The position numbers and the translations under genes are program-made. 64,000 nucleotides of DNA from Viridilinea sp964592425. Its GTDB lineage: Bacteria; Chloroflexota; Chloroflexia; Chloroflexales; Chloroflexaceae. The notes below the pieces were generated by a model. That model saw only the letters and a program-made list of their open reading frames with translations, ran no database searches and was not told the origin of the DNA. Location of the stretch: the NCBI GenBank assembly GCA_964592425.1, contig CAZQCG010000014.1:1-64000 (forward strand), in the 5' to 3' direction. This document shows, in pieces, positions 15,799 to 26,600 of the stretch (position 1 is the stretch's first letter; each line of letters begins with the position of its first letter).

Positions 15799-16836
15799 AT
15801 GCTTGATCTCTCTGATCAGCCTCACCGGCGCTACAATCCGCTCACCGGCCAGTGGATCGTCGTTTCGCCCCACCGTACGAAGCGCCCATGGCTGGGCCAG
15901 GTTGAAGTGCCGCCCATCGATACGCGCCCAGCGTATGACTCCCAGTGTTACCTCTGCCCTGGCAACACCCGTGTCGGTGGGTTTGAGAATCCCCACTATA
16001 CCGGCACGTTCGTTTTCGATAACGACTTTGCCAGCTTGTTGCCTGAGATGTCTCCCGCTGAACTGGCCATCGGTATGGCTGCCGAGACGCCGCCTTTGCT
16101 GGTTGCTCATGCCGAGCGGGGTATTTGCCGGGTGGTCTGCTATTCACCACAGCATAACCTGAGTATGGCGCAGCTCGATCCTGCGGCGCTGCGGGCAGTC
16201 GTTGACACCTGGAGTGCGCAGTATGAAGAGCTTGGCGCGATCGATTTTGTGCGCTCGGTGATCATTTTCGAGAATCGTGGTGCGATGATGGGGGCCTCAA
16301 ATCCGCACCCCCACGGCCAGCTCTGGGCGACTAGTTTCCTGCCTGGTGAGATGGCCCGCGAGCAGGCTACGCAGAGCGCCTATTTCCTCCAGTGTGGGCG
16401 GGCCCTACTTGCTGATTATCTGGCCCTTGAGCTCGAACATGAGGAGCGCATCGTCTGTGCGAATGAGCACTTTGTGGTGCTGGTGCCCTTCTGGGCGGCC
16501 TGGCCGTTCGAGACGATGGTGCTCCCTCGCCGGCCCGTCGGTGCGCTGCCTGCGCTCAGTTCCGCCGAGCGTGATAGCCTGGCGATGATTTTGCGCCAGC
16601 TGGTCAACTGCTACGATGCCGTCTTTGCGACCAGCTTTCCCTACTCGATGGGCTTTCACCAGGCCCCGACCGACGGTGCTGAGCACCCTGAGTGGCATCT
16701 GCATATGCACTTCCTGCCGCCGCTCCTGCGTTCAGCCACGGTACGTAAGTTTATGGTTGGCTTTGAGTTGCTGGGCGAGCCGCAGCGTGATATTACGCCT
16801 GAGCAGGCCGCTCGACGTCTGCGTGAGTTGCTCTGA
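15799..16836 (+). CDS. galT: Galactose-1-phosphate uridylyltransferase
   Basis: Leloir-pathway enzyme exchanging UMP between UDP-glucose and galactose-1-phosphate. It has RYNPLTGQWIVVSPHR at the N-terminus, a CYLC zinc motif, and the active-site NPHPHGQLW where the second His of HPH takes the uridylyl group. The later HLHMHFLPP motif is also present. ATG 15799 has an AGGA site and a family-like start, whereas ATG 15784 is too close to the proposed transcription start. 345 aa. galK/galE are not adjacent. Its last 44 bp overlap the 3' end of a convergent glycosyltransferase gene. Confidence 0.95.
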   Translation: MLDLSDQPHRRYNPLTGQWIVVSPHRTKRPWLGQVEVPPIDTRPAYDSQCYLCPGNTRVGGFENPHYTGTFVFDNDFASLLPEMSPAELAIGMAAETPPLLVAHAERGICRVVCYSPQHNLSMAQLDPAALRAVVDTWSAQYEELGAIDFVRSVIIFENRGAMMGASNPHPHGQLWATSFLPGEMAREQATQSAYFLQCGRALLADYLALELEHEERIVCANEHFVVLVPFWAAWPFETMVLPRRPVGALPALSSAERDSLAMILRQLVNCYDAVFATSFPYSMGFHQAPTDGAEHPEWHLHMHFLPPLLRSATVRKFMVGFELLGEPQRDITPEQAARRLRELL

Positions 16837-18034
16837 GCTGGGTGTAGAGGGCTTCAAGATCGGCTGCAAGGCGGTCGGCACCGTAGCGGGCCAGCACCTC
16901 GCGGCGTCCGGCCTCTGCCAGCGCACGGCCCAGGGCCGGGTTGTTGAGCAGGCGCACAATCGCTGCTGCGAGGGCCGCGACATCACCGTAGGGGGTCAAC
17001 AGGCCGGTACGCTCGTGGGTAATCACTTCGTTGCCAGCGATCACATCGGTGGTGACGACGGGCGCACCGGCCAGGAGTGCCTCGATCAGGGGAATGCCGA
17101 AGCCTTCGTAGCGACTGGGGGCCACTACCACGGCCGCTTCCTGGAGCAGACGCAGCTTCGTGGCCTCATCAACCCAGCCGCGAAGCTCTAGTCGCTCAGC
17201 TACGCCCCCCTCGGCGAGCAGCCGCTGCAACTCGGCCTCGCCAGCCCGGTTGTGGCTGACAATGACGAAGCGGGCGTTAGGCACTGCCGCGAGCACTGCT
17301 GGCATCGCCCGCGCCAGCAGGTCGAAGCCTTTGCGTGGCACAAGTTGGCCGATGAAGAGCACCATTGGTGCCGTTGAGGTCGGGGTTGCTGGCGCTTGCT
17401 GTGCTACTTCGGTGGGCAATTCTAGCGCATTGGGCAGTACGGAGATGCGCTGCGGGTCAACCCCGATCTGCCTCAGCAGCTCGCGTTCGCCATGTGAGAG
17501 GGCGATCAGGTGATCGACATGGAGCAAGGGGGCGTGGATCAGGTAGTTGCGCACGGCTCGCCGTGGGTGGGCGCCCTGGGCCAGGCGTGTTGCCAGCCGC
17601 CCCGGTGTGGTCAAGAGATTGGCATAGCGCAGGGGGGCCTCAAGCGGGCGCTCGCGGTCAACCACCAGGTCACCGTCGTGGAGCAGCCCGTGGACAGTCA
17701 GCACAGTGGGCAGGCCCAGGCAGCGTGCGGCAGCAACCGTCTGGTAGCCGAGCAGGCTGCGTAAGTGGTGGAGATGGATGACATCAGGGCGGTCGGCGTG
17801 CAGCAGGCGTAGCAGGGCCTCAGGGGCAAAGAAGCCGTAGGTAGGGGCGCGATGAACGGCCACTCCGCCGGGTAACCACTCGTGGCGCTGGCGCTGGCCG
17901 GGATAACGCTGGTCGCGGTACTCATGGGCGATGACGGCATGGCCGCGCCGCATGAGGGCGCGGGCCTGTACCTGCTCGGGCCGGCTGGGGAAGGCCGGGT
18001 CGAAGCCATAGGTTGTGACGATCAGGATCTTCAT
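16793..18034 (-). CDS. Glycosyltransferase, GT4-like (GT-B fold)
   Basis: 413 aa. The N-terminal Rossmann half starts MKILIVTTYGFDP and contains DVIHLHHLRSLLGYQTV. The C-terminal donor half has VLFIGQLVPRKGFDLLARAM and the EX7E motif in SRYEGFGIPLIEALLAG, typical of retaining GT4 enzymes using nucleotide sugars. It is cytoplasmic or membrane-associated, probably making an exopolysaccharide or glycolipid. It lies 12 bp after the SGNH hydrolase gene and overlaps the galT 3' end convergently. Donor and acceptor are unknown. Confidence 0.88.
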   Translation of the reverse strand: MKILIVTTYGFDPAFPSRPEQVQARALMRRGHAVIAHEYRDQRYPGQRQRHEWLPGGVAVHRAPTYGFFAPEALLRLLHADRPDVIHLHHLRSLLGYQTVAAARCLGLPTVLTVHGLLHDGDLVVDRERPLEAPLRYANLLTTPGRLATRLAQGAHPRRAVRNYLIHAPLLHVDHLIALSHGERELLRQIGVDPQRISVLPNALELPTEVAQQAPATPTSTAPMVLFIGQLVPRKGFDLLARAMPAVLAAVPNARFVIVSHNRAGEAELQRLLAEGGVAERLELRGWVDEATKLRLLQEAAVVVAPSRYEGFGIPLIEALLAGAPVVTTDVIAGNEVITHERTGLLTPYGDVAALAAAIVRLLNNPALGRALAEAGRREVLARYGADRLAADLEALYTQLRATHADVERPAQA

Positions 18035-18046
18035 AGGGGTGATCCG

Positions 18047-18868
18047 TCATGGCTCGAAGCCGGTAGCTGCCCAGGCCAACTCGGCCAGGCGGGTCTGGCC
18101 CTGGGCCGAGAGATGGAAAAAGTCGAAGCTGGAGATGTCGGCGGCGCTGAGGGGAGCGTTGAAGACGGCTCCGCCATCGTAGCGGCAGCGGGGGTGGCTG
18201 GCACAGACTTCGGCCAGCACCGTATTGTAGTCTGCGACTCGTTGGCGCACGCGCTCGCGGCGGGCGATATCCTCGGGGGCCTGCGAGAGCGGGCGCAGCA
18301 GGGCGGTCTGACAGACGGCGAAAGCATCCCAGACAACCTGCGCCCGGCGGTCGCCGCCAACAATGCTCAGCAGGCGGGTCGGGTCGGGGATGCTCATGAC
18401 CAGGACGCTGGCCTGGGGTGAATTGGTGGCCAGGCTGTTGAGGGCCTCGCTGAACTGTTGGCGGAAGCGATCGGTGGGCGTCATGGTCGTCTCCGTCAGC
18501 GCACAGGCGTCATTGCCGCCGATCAGCACGGTGACATAGTCAACCTGCACGGCGTTAACAGTGTTGATCTGTGCGGCGAGGTCGGCCATACGGGCACCGT
18601 AGCGCGCTACGTTGTAGACCTTGCCAGCCAGGGCCGGGTTGCGGGTGGCGATGCGCAGAGCCAGGCTGTTGACACTTGGATCGCCGCCGGTAGACCAGCT
18701 AAAGGCGCTGCTGTCGGCAAAGTAGCGCGGGCCGGCCCCACTGCCGCGTGAGAGCGAGTCGCCAATGGCGGCAAGGGAGTTGGGGAGCGGGGCCTGGGCG
18801 CGGGCCGGGAAGGCTCCACCCAAGAGGAGCACGACGGCGATCAGGGCGAAGAGCGAGCGGACAGCCAT
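18047..18868 (-). CDS. Secreted SGNH/GDSL-type hydrolase
   Basis: N-terminal signal peptide (MAVRSLFALIAVVLLLGGAFPARAQA). Block I GDSLSRGSG with nucleophile Ser, block III GGNDAC with oxyanion Asn, and block V Asp/His in SSFDFFHLS complete an SGNH catalytic set, as in lipases and polysaccharide esterases. ATG at 18868 lies 4 bp after the upstream glycosyltransferase stop, so the genes are probably coupled. A reading frame extended to 19036 is the Pro-rich antisense-like region and is not used. A polysaccharide deacylase role fits the context but is inferred. Confidence 0.87.
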   Translation of the reverse strand: MAVRSLFALIAVVLLLGGAFPARAQAPLPNSLAAIGDSLSRGSGAGPRYFADSSAFSWSTGGDPSVNSLALRIATRNPALAGKVYNVARYGARMADLAAQINTVNAVQVDYVTVLIGGNDACALTETTMTPTDRFRQQFSEALNSLATNSPQASVLVMSIPDPTRLLSIVGGDRRAQVVWDAFAVCQTALLRPLSQAPEDIARRERVRQRVADYNTVLAEVCASHPRCRYDGGAVFNAPLSAADISSFDFFHLSAQGQTRLAELAWAATGFEP

Positions 18869-18872
18869 AGGT

Positions 18873-20006
18873 TTAAGCTTTCTGCAAAAGTCGGGCATAG
18901 ACGGCCTCGACCCGGTCGGTGACGGCGGGCCAGGCGAACTGGGCGGCCCAGGCGGGGGCCGCTGCGGCCATAGCTGCATGCTGGACAGGATCGGCACGTA
19001 AGGTCTGTACGGCCTCAGCCAGGGCCAGCGGGTCACGCGGGGGGAAGAGCAGCCCGGTGCGGCCCTCGGCGACCACTTCGGGGAAGCCGCCGAAGTGCGA
19101 GGCGATCACCGGTAATCCGCATGCCTGGGCCTCGACCAGACCAATGCCGAAGGTTTCGCTGGCGTGACTGGTAGCGACCAGCAGGTCGGCGCTGCGGTAG
19201 AGGCCCGGCAACAGGCGGCGTTCGAGGGCCCCCAGGAAATGGACGCGCCCAGTCAGACCAAGTTCAGCGCTGAGGCGGGTCAGGCGGGGGCGCTCTTCAC
19301 CGTCGCCAGCAATGGCCAGGTGTTCGTTTGGCAGCATAGGCATAGCGCGGAGGGCCGTCTCTAAGCCCTTCCAGGGTTGCAGGCGTCCGACAAAGAGCAG
19401 CAGGGGGCCACGCGCTGGTAGGCCCAGCCGTTCGCGCAGTTGTGGGTCGGGCGGGCCGGGCTGGAAGAGACGTGTATCGATGCCGTTGTAGATCACCGTT
19501 GGGGTGAAGCCATAACGCCGGGCCACTGTCTCGGCATTGAAGCGCGAGCAGGAGACCGCGCCGTCGACCTGGGCGGCGAGGGGGCGATCGCCACGGTAGA
19601 AGTCTTCGCCATGACAGCCGAGCAGTACCCTGGCACCACCGAGACGGCGGGCCAGGAGGGCCGGGCCAAGATCGTAGGGCTTCTGCAGGTGGATCAGGTC
19701 ATAGCCACCGTGAGCCAACTCAGGCAAGGCCGCCACCGCCATACTCAGGCGTTCAGCCAGTTTGACCTCGGCGTAGGCCCGGCTGAGGAGGGGCAAGCGC
19801 TGAAAGATGCGTCGCGGCACAAAGGGGAAGGTCAGCACGCGCACCTGGGGGCTGGCCTCGCGGCGCGGGCCAACCCCACCAAGCACTGTGACAGTGTGGC
19901 CTCGTGCGGCCAGTTGATCGGCGAGATCCCAGACAAAGCTTTCGACGCCGCCGAAGCGGGTAGTGGTAGTCAGATTATAGAGTGCAATACGCAGGCTAAC
20001 GCGCAC
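18873..20006 (-). CDS. Glycosyltransferase, GT4-like (GT-B fold)
   Basis: N-terminal RIALYNLTTTTRFGGVESFVWDLADQLAARGHTVTV is the usual GGxE acceptor-side start. The C-terminal half has LLLFVGRLQPWKGLETALRAM, HLAIAGDGEERP and ETFGIGLVEAQACGLPVIAS (EX7E). The GTG at 20006 has GGAGG nine bases upstream; an earlier GTG at 20048 touches the preceding stop codon but has no site. About 377 aa. It is upstream of and tightly linked to the SGNH hydrolase and a second glycosyltransferase, a small polysaccharide-modifying cluster. Confidence 0.88.
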   Translation of the reverse strand: MRVSLRIALYNLTTTTRFGGVESFVWDLADQLAARGHTVTVLGGVGPRREASPQVRVLTFPFVPRRIFQRLPLLSRAYAEVKLAERLSMAVAALPELAHGGYDLIHLQKPYDLGPALLARRLGGARVLLGCHGEDFYRGDRPLAAQVDGAVSCSRFNAETVARRYGFTPTVIYNGIDTRLFQPGPPDPQLRERLGLPARGPLLLFVGRLQPWKGLETALRAMPMLPNEHLAIAGDGEERPRLTRLSAELGLTGRVHFLGALERRLLPGLYRSADLLVATSHASETFGIGLVEAQACGLPVIASHFGGFPEVVAEGRTGLLFPPRDPLALAEAVQTLRADPVQHAAMAAAAPAWAAQFAWPAVTDRVEAVYARLLQKA

Positions 20007-20048
20007 GTTTGAGTTTCCTCCAGCGAGACGTTTTTCGTGGGATGTCAC

Positions 20049-23000
20049 CTACCGCTGGATCAGTGGCAGGAGCACAATCGATTGGGCTGCTGGCACCCCC
20101 ACGCGCTGCAATACGCCCGGCCCGGCGCGCACGCCAAGCCTGGCCTCGTCCAGGTCAAGCGCGAAGTGGGTAACGCCGTAGAGAGTTGCCCGCGCAAAGC
20201 TGAGACTGACCCGCACGTTTGAACTATTCGCCGGCAGCGCGACCTGGGCTGTGGCCAGCACCAGGTCGTCGTTGGCTGCGTCGCGCTCGCCCGTAACAGT
20301 GTAGTTCACCACAAGCGGGCCGCTGCCACTTGCGCGTGTCAGGGTGAAGTCAAGGCTAACCCGCTCGGTGCCTGACTCAAGCTGAACGGCGCTCACCGTT
20401 GGTATTGCCTGGGGATCGGCGCGCCGTTCACCCTGTAGGGCGATGCGCCGTTCGCCAGCACCATCGTTGGTGGTGAGGGCCAGGGTGCCGCTGTAGAGAC
20501 CAACGTCCGTCGGAGCGAAGTGAAGGTCAAGGGTACAGCTCACGCCTGGGGCCAGGTTCAGCGGGAGGTTCTCGCCACAGTTGGCGAAGCTAGCACTGAA
20601 ACCTGCGCCACTGACATTGATCGCGCTTACCTGCAAGGGTGCCTCGCCCACGTTACGCAGTTCTACGCTTTGGGTGACGGTAGCCGTAGCCAGGCTGGCA
20701 AGCTGGAACACAGGGGGCGGCGTCAGCAGAGCGCTAGGGGCCAGCCCAACAGTTCCTAGCCCGGCCAGGGGCAGATCGAGCGATCCGCCCGGCGCATCAC
20801 TCAGAAGGTGCAATGTCTCGCTGAAGGCACCGCTCTCCGTTGGCGTGAAACGCAGGTCGAGCGTGCAGCTTGCTCCGGCGGCAAGAGGGGCTGGCAGGCT
20901 GGCAGGGCAACTACCACCCACCTGGGCAAAGCCCGCCTCACTCAACTGGATCGCCTGCAAGCTAAGGGGTCGATCACCCGGATTGCTCAGCGTCAGCGAG
21001 CGGGTCATGCTCATGCTGCCGACAGGCTGGCTGCCGAAGTGCAACTCGGGCTGATCGACGGCAAGCAGGGCCGTGCTGCCGCTGCCGATCAGCGGCACGC
21101 TGTAGGGCCCAGCGGGCAGATCGCCGATCACTGTCAGCGAGCCGGTGATCTGCCCAAAGGAGTCGGGTGCGAAACGCACCAGCAGACTACAGCTTGTGCC
21201 AGGGGCCAGGCTCTGTGGGAAGTTGGTTGGGCAACTGCCGCCGCTGACTTGCTCGAAGCCCGCGCTCAGGCTCAGTGCGTTGATCGTCAGGGGGGCATTG
21301 CCGGGGTTGGTGAGCGTGATTGGGCGACTCGGCCCGACCTCGCCAAGCGACTGCAGGCCGAAACTCAGGTGGGTTGGTCCGAAGCCAAGGACTGGGGTCA
21401 GTCCTTCGCCGCTGAGCAACACACTAGGTGGGGCAGCATAAGCATCGCTGCTGATCCGCAAGGCCCCACGGATCGGCCCGGCCCAGGTGGGTTTGAAACG
21501 CACACTGACGCTACAACTGGCACCCGGGGCCAGCGTTAGCGGCAGCGTGAGCGCACAGGTGCCACCGACGCGCTCGAAGGGGCCGCTGAGACTCAGCTGG
21601 TTCAGGGTCAGGCTGAGATTGCCGCTACTGCTGAGGGTGATCGTGCGCGCCGTGCTGCTGCTGCCAAGCTGCTGCTGGCCAAAACTCAGGCTGGATGGGC
21701 TGGTACTCAGTGTGCTTGCCAGGCCCGTGCCGCTCAAGGCAATCCGGTGGGGGCTATCAGGCGCATCGCTTGCCAGTACCAGGGCTCCATTCTGTTCACC
21801 GATGGTGGTTGGGGTGAAAGCAAGCTCAAGTGTACAGGCCTCCCCTGCTGCCAGCACGAGCGGCAGGGCTGCGGCACAACTACCACCCACCCGCCTGAAC
21901 GCGCCCTCAAGGCGTAGCGCACTGACGGTCAGGTTGCCGTTGCCCGTATTACGCATACTCAGGCTGCGGCTCGGCCCCGGCTCGTCCAACGCCTGCGACC
22001 CGAAGCTCAGGCTGGTCGGCGTCAGCTGCATCATACCGCTCACCTGGCGGGCGGCTTCGGCCACCGCCGCGCCAGCATTGACGATGCCTGCTCCACACAG
22101 CCCTGGGCAACTGCTGTTGGCGGGGAAGGGCGTGACCGTCTGCTGAAGGATCGCCCTGACATCGTCGCTGCTAAGGGTCGGGTTGACCGCGAGCATCAGG
22201 CTGACCACGCCCGCAACATGGGGGGCTGCCATGCTCGTACCCTGGTAGAAGCCATAGCTATCGCCGACCGGCTCGCGCAGACCGCTGTTGAGCGTTGAGT
22301 AGATCCCGCTATCCACACTGCGATCGCCACCTGGCGCGGCCACAGTGATCCTGTCCCCGAAGTTGCTATAGCCAGCGCGCTCACCGCGGCGCGTCGTTGC
22401 CGCCACGGTGATCACGCCCTGACAGTTGCCCGGCTGTACGCTGGAGGCGTCACGGTTCTGATTGCCAGCGGCGGCCACGACCACTGCGCCATGCGCATTG
22501 GCGGTAGTGATCGCCTCCTGAAAGAAGGGGTTGCAGGTGCCAGAGCCGCCCAGGCTCAGGTTGATCACCCGCACCGGATTGGGGTTGAGCGGCGCCCCAA
22601 AGACCGCCTCACCCACAGCCCAGCGGATGCCGTCGGCAATATCCGAGACATAGCCGCCACACTTGCCCAGGGCGCGCACATAGAGCAGCGGCGAGCGCCA
22701 GTTGATCCCGACCAGGCCGCGCTCATTGTTGGCCTGGGCACCGATGATGCCCGCCACATGGGTGCCATGCCAGCTACTCGCCGTGACCATACAGCCCTCA
22801 AGCGGCCCACTGGCCGCCTCGGCGCTTGTGACGAAATCGCCGGGGTCACTGGGATCAGGATCGCGTGCATCGCCATCAGCAGCATAGGCCAGGTCGCTGA
22901 TCAGATCGTAGCCGAGGTTGTCTGGATTGGCCCGCCCGGCCAGGTCTTCATGCTCAGGACGGATACCGGTATCAACAATCGCAATCCCTACCTCAGGTGC

Positions 23001-23498
23001 GCCAGTAGTGAGATCCCACGCCTGCGGCAGATTGAGGCCGTAGCTCCCCTCGGAGGGTGTCCAGAGTGGCCAGCCGTAGCGGAGATAGCCCTCATCAAGC
23101 GGTTCACGCGCCACGAAGAGGCGCTCGTCAGGCACGGCCAGGCGCACATCAGGGCTGGCGCTCAGGCGAGTGGCCACGGCCATGACTGCGGCGTAGGGCT
23201 GCAACTCCGGCAGAGCCAGCACCAGTGTATCGTCACGCAAGCTGCGCACCACCTGCAGGCTGGTGCCAGCAAGTGCGCCAAGCTGCGCCTCGATCTGCGC
23301 CGTCGCGTCGGTCGCCTGCAAACTGGCTGCTGGCCCCTCGGACAACTGGACGATCAGCCGATCGGTCGGGGCCGGCTCAGCCGCAGCGTCTGCCCGCAGC
23401 GGCGCACTCAACGAAGCCCCCGGACTGCTCAGAACAATCAGCGTAAAGAGGAGCAAAAGCAGTTGGAGCGGGCGAAGGGTTCTGAACATGATCCGCAT
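20049..23498 (-). CDS. Secreted subtilisin-like (S8) serine protease with choice-of-anchor-D-type repeats
   Basis: About 1149 aa. Signal peptide (LQLLLLLFTLIVLSSPG), propeptide-like region to ~150, then an S8 peptidase domain with catalytic Asp176 (IVDTGI), His244 (HGTHVAG) and Ser422 (GTSMAAPHVAG). Residues ~505-1020 hold five repeats of about 100 aa, each with pattern LxFGxQxLGxxxxxRxxxLxNxGNxxL and a conserved pair of Cys (GGSC...L..G.SC), like HYDIN/choice-of-anchor D domains of exported proteins. A last beta domain ends in IVLLPLIQR. Start at ATG 23498 or 23489; neither has a strong site. It precedes the glycosyltransferase cluster. Confidence 0.9.
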   Translation of the reverse strand: MRIMFRTLRPLQLLLLLFTLIVLSSPGASLSAPLRADAAAEPAPTDRLIVQLSEGPAASLQATDATAQIEAQLGALAGTSLQVVRSLRDDTLVLALPELQPYAAVMAVATRLSASPDVRLAVPDERLFVAREPLDEGYLRYGWPLWTPSEGSYGLNLPQAWDLTTGAPEVGIAIVDTGIRPEHEDLAGRANPDNLGYDLISDLAYAADGDARDPDPSDPGDFVTSAEAASGPLEGCMVTASSWHGTHVAGIIGAQANNERGLVGINWRSPLLYVRALGKCGGYVSDIADGIRWAVGEAVFGAPLNPNPVRVINLSLGGSGTCNPFFQEAITTANAHGAVVVAAAGNQNRDASSVQPGNCQGVITVAATTRRGERAGYSNFGDRITVAAPGGDRSVDSGIYSTLNSGLREPVGDSYGFYQGTSMAAPHVAGVVSLMLAVNPTLSSDDVRAILQQTVTPFPANSSCPGLCGAGIVNAGAAVAEAARQVSGMMQLTPTSLSFGSQALDEPGPSRSLSMRNTGNGNLTVSALRLEGAFRRVGGSCAAALPLVLAAGEACTLELAFTPTTIGEQNGALVLASDAPDSPHRIALSGTGLASTLSTSPSSLSFGQQQLGSSSTARTITLSSSGNLSLTLNQLSLSGPFERVGGTCALTLPLTLAPGASCSVSVRFKPTWAGPIRGALRISSDAYAAPPSVLLSGEGLTPVLGFGPTHLSFGLQSLGEVGPSRPITLTNPGNAPLTINALSLSAGFEQVSGGSCPTNFPQSLAPGTSCSLLVRFAPDSFGQITGSLTVIGDLPAGPYSVPLIGSGSTALLAVDQPELHFGSQPVGSMSMTRSLTLSNPGDRPLSLQAIQLSEAGFAQVGGSCPASLPAPLAAGASCTLDLRFTPTESGAFSETLHLLSDAPGGSLDLPLAGLGTVGLAPSALLTPPPVFQLASLATATVTQSVELRNVGEAPLQVSAINVSGAGFSASFANCGENLPLNLAPGVSCTLDLHFAPTDVGLYSGTLALTTNDGAGERRIALQGERRADPQAIPTVSAVQLESGTERVSLDFTLTRASGSGPLVVNYTVTGERDAANDDLVLATAQVALPANSSNVRVSLSFARATLYGVTHFALDLDEARLGVRAGPGVLQRVGVPAAQSIVLLPLIQR

Positions 23499-23655
23499 TC
23501 TTTGAGATAAGCGAGAAGGGTAGTGTGTAAACCACACGCCTATATCCTACGACAAACGTGCCTCGTTTGCATAACCTGATGGCTATCTGTGCTATAACGG
23601 AGAAGAACGACATCCGAACAATGGCTCCACAGCGCCATACCTTCACAGCTGAACC

Positions 23656-26600
23656 ATGGCTTCACATCTGCACACCCTTGACAAACTTAGCCTGACCCTG
23701 GCCCGCCTGCCGGCGATGGCGACTCTGGCCCAGACCCTGGCGGCCCGCCCACCCCAGTTGCGGGTTGCCCCCCTGCTGGCCCCAGCGCGCACGCCGCTGG
23801 TCGCCGCCCTGGCGCACCTTCACCCCGCCCCGCTGCTCTACCTGCTCACCAGTGGCGATGCCGCCCTGCGGGCCGCCGACGATCTGCGCCAGTGGCTTGG
23901 TGCAGAGCGGGTGCTGGCCTATCCTGCCAGCGATGCTATGCCCTACGAACTGATGTCGCCGGGGAATCATGTTCTCGCCGAGCGCCTGCGGGTGCTGGCC
24001 CTGCTGGCGGCGCACCGTCGCCAGCCCCCATCTGTGCAGACGCCCCTGGTGATTGTGGCTCCGGTCAAGGCGTTGCTGCAGCCGACCCTCAGCCCCGCCG
24101 AGCTCGCAGCGGTGACCATATCGCTCCAGCGTGGCCAGTTGATCAGCCCTGACCGCCTGCTGGCGCGTCTGGTTGAGCTGGGTTACCGCCGTGTGCCGCT
24201 GATCGAGGCCCCCGGTGAGCTCTCCCGCCGTGGCGATCTGCTCGATCTCTGGCCGCCCGCCGACGAGTTGCCGCTGCGGATCGAGTTCTTCGGTGATGAG
24301 GTCGATAACTTGCGCCGCTTCGACCCGGCGACCCAGCGCAGTGAGGCGCGCCTTGAGGCGGTCATGCTTGGGCCGCCCCATGAGATCCCCCTCTGGCGGC
24401 GTGACGAGGCCCTGGCGCGCCTTGAGGCCATGCCGCTCGCCGGGCTGCGCCCCGAAACCCACGCTGAGTGGCGGGCGGCCCGTGAGCAGATCGAGCTTGG
24501 CCAGCGCTTCGAGGGCCGTGCCTTCTATGGGCCGCTCTTCCGCAGCGAGCCGCTCACCGGCCTGCTGGCGCACCTGCCGCCGGGCAGCGCCGTGTTGTTG
24601 GCCGAGGCCCAGTTCCTCGCCCAGCATGCCATCGAGATGCAGACCCAGGCCGAAGATCAGCGTATCCGCCTGATCGAATCTGCCGAGTTGCCCGCCAGTT
24701 TCCCCCGCCCCTACCTGCGCTGGGAAGAGCTCGTCGACGCCGAGGCAGCCCGCCAGGCTACCTACAGCCTGGTCGATCTCACGGCCACCGAGGGTGAAGC
24801 GCAGATCGTGCCGCCCGCCTTCGCCCCCGCCGAGCTCTTCGGCGGCCAGTTCCGACGCCTGGTGAGTGATATTGTCGCCCGCCTGGAGCGCGGCGAGCAG
24901 GTGATGGCCGTCACCAATCAGGCGGCTCGCCTGCAAGACCTGGTTGCAGCGCGGCTGAACGAGGTGCAGGTTGATCCTGCCATGCAGCCAGGCATGCAAC
25001 CCCCCCCGCCCCCGGCCTTTCAGGTCGTGCATGGGGCCCTTGATGGCGGCTGGCGGCTGGCCGAGTTGGGCCTGGTGCTCTACAGCGATAGCGAGATCTT
25101 CGGCCTGCGCCAGCGCCGCCCACTCAGCGAACGGCGGAAACGCCTCTCGGGTGGTGACGAGCGGGCTGCCTTCGTGCGGGGGCTCAAACTGGGCGATTAT
25201 GTCGTCCATATTGAGCATGGCATCGCCGTCTACGAGGGCCTTATTCGCCGCGTCGTCGGTGAGATCGAGCGTGAATACCTGGTGCTGCGCTACGCTGCCA
25301 GCGATAAGATCTATGTGCCGGTTGACCAGGTTGACCGGGTCAGCCGCTACATTGGTGCTGGCGATAGCACGCCGACCCTCACCCGCCTGGGCACCCAGGA
25401 GTGGGAGCGCGCCAAACGCAAGGCGCGGGCCGCCGTGCAGGATATGGCCCAGGATCTGCTTAAGCTCTACGCCCAGCGTCAACTCACCTCCGGCTATGCC
25501 TACAGCCCGGATAATGACTGGCAGCGTGAGCTGGAGAGTGCCTTCCCGTATATGGAGACCGACGACCAGCTACGGGCGATCAGCGAGGTCAAGCATGATC
25601 TGGAGCATTCCGTGCCGATGGATCGCCTGATCTGTGGTGATGTCGGCTTCGGCAAGACCGAGGTGGCCCTGCGCGCTGCCTTCAAAGCCATCCAGGACGG
25701 GCGCCAGGTGGCCATACTTGTGCCGACCACCGTGCTTGCCCAGCAACATTTTGACACCTTCAGCCGGCGCATGGCTGCCTTTCCCGTCAACCTCGAAATG
25801 CTTTCGCGCTTCCGCTTGCCCCGCGAGCAGACAGCCATTCTCAGCAACCTCAGTCATGGCAAGATCGACATCCTGATCGGCACGCACCGTCTGCTCTCGC
25901 GTGATGTGAGCTTCAAAGACCTGGGGCTGGTGATCGTGGACGAAGAGCAGCGCTTTGGGGTGCGCCACAAGGAGCGCCTTAAACAGCTACGCGCCGAGGT
26001 GGATGTACTGACCCTGACGGCCACGCCGATCCCGCGCACGCTGCATATGGCCATGGCTGGCATCCGCGACCTGAGCGTGATCGATACGCCGCCCGAGGAT
26101 CGCGTGCCGATCAAGACCTATGTGCAGCCCTACGATGAGGATCTGGTGCGCGAGGCCATCCTGCGCGAGCTTGAACGCGATGGGCAGATCTACTATGTGC
26201 ATAACCGCGTGCAAAGCATCTACCATGTGGCGGCGCGTCTGCGCAGCCTGGTGCCCGAAGCACGCATCGGTATCGGTCATGGCCAGCTTGAAGAGCGCGA
26301 GCTCGAGCGGGTTATGCTCGACTTCTTCGAGGGACGCTACGATGTGCTTGTCTGCACGACGATCATCGAAAGCGGCCTTGATGTGCCCAACGCCAATACG
26401 ATCATTATCGACCATGCGATCAGTTTCGGCCTGGCCCAGCTCTACCAACTCCGTGGGCGGGTCGGGCGCAGCGCCAACCGCGCCTATGCCTACCTGCTCT
26501 ACCGCCAGGATCAGCCAATGACGCCCGAGGCCCAGGCGCGGCTTGAGGCCATCCAGGAGGCGACCGAGCTAGGGGCTGGTTTCCGCGTTGCCATGCGTGA

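Noticed and set aside
18869..19036. N-terminal extension of the SGNH hydrolase
   Set aside because: The extension is inside the upstream glycosyltransferase gene, while the ATG at 18868 gives a proper signal peptide.
23662..25482. 606-aa open frame antisense to mfd
   Set aside because: Long antisense frames are common in GC-rich genes. It has no ribosome-binding site or recognisable domain, and the plus strand encodes an intact Mfd.
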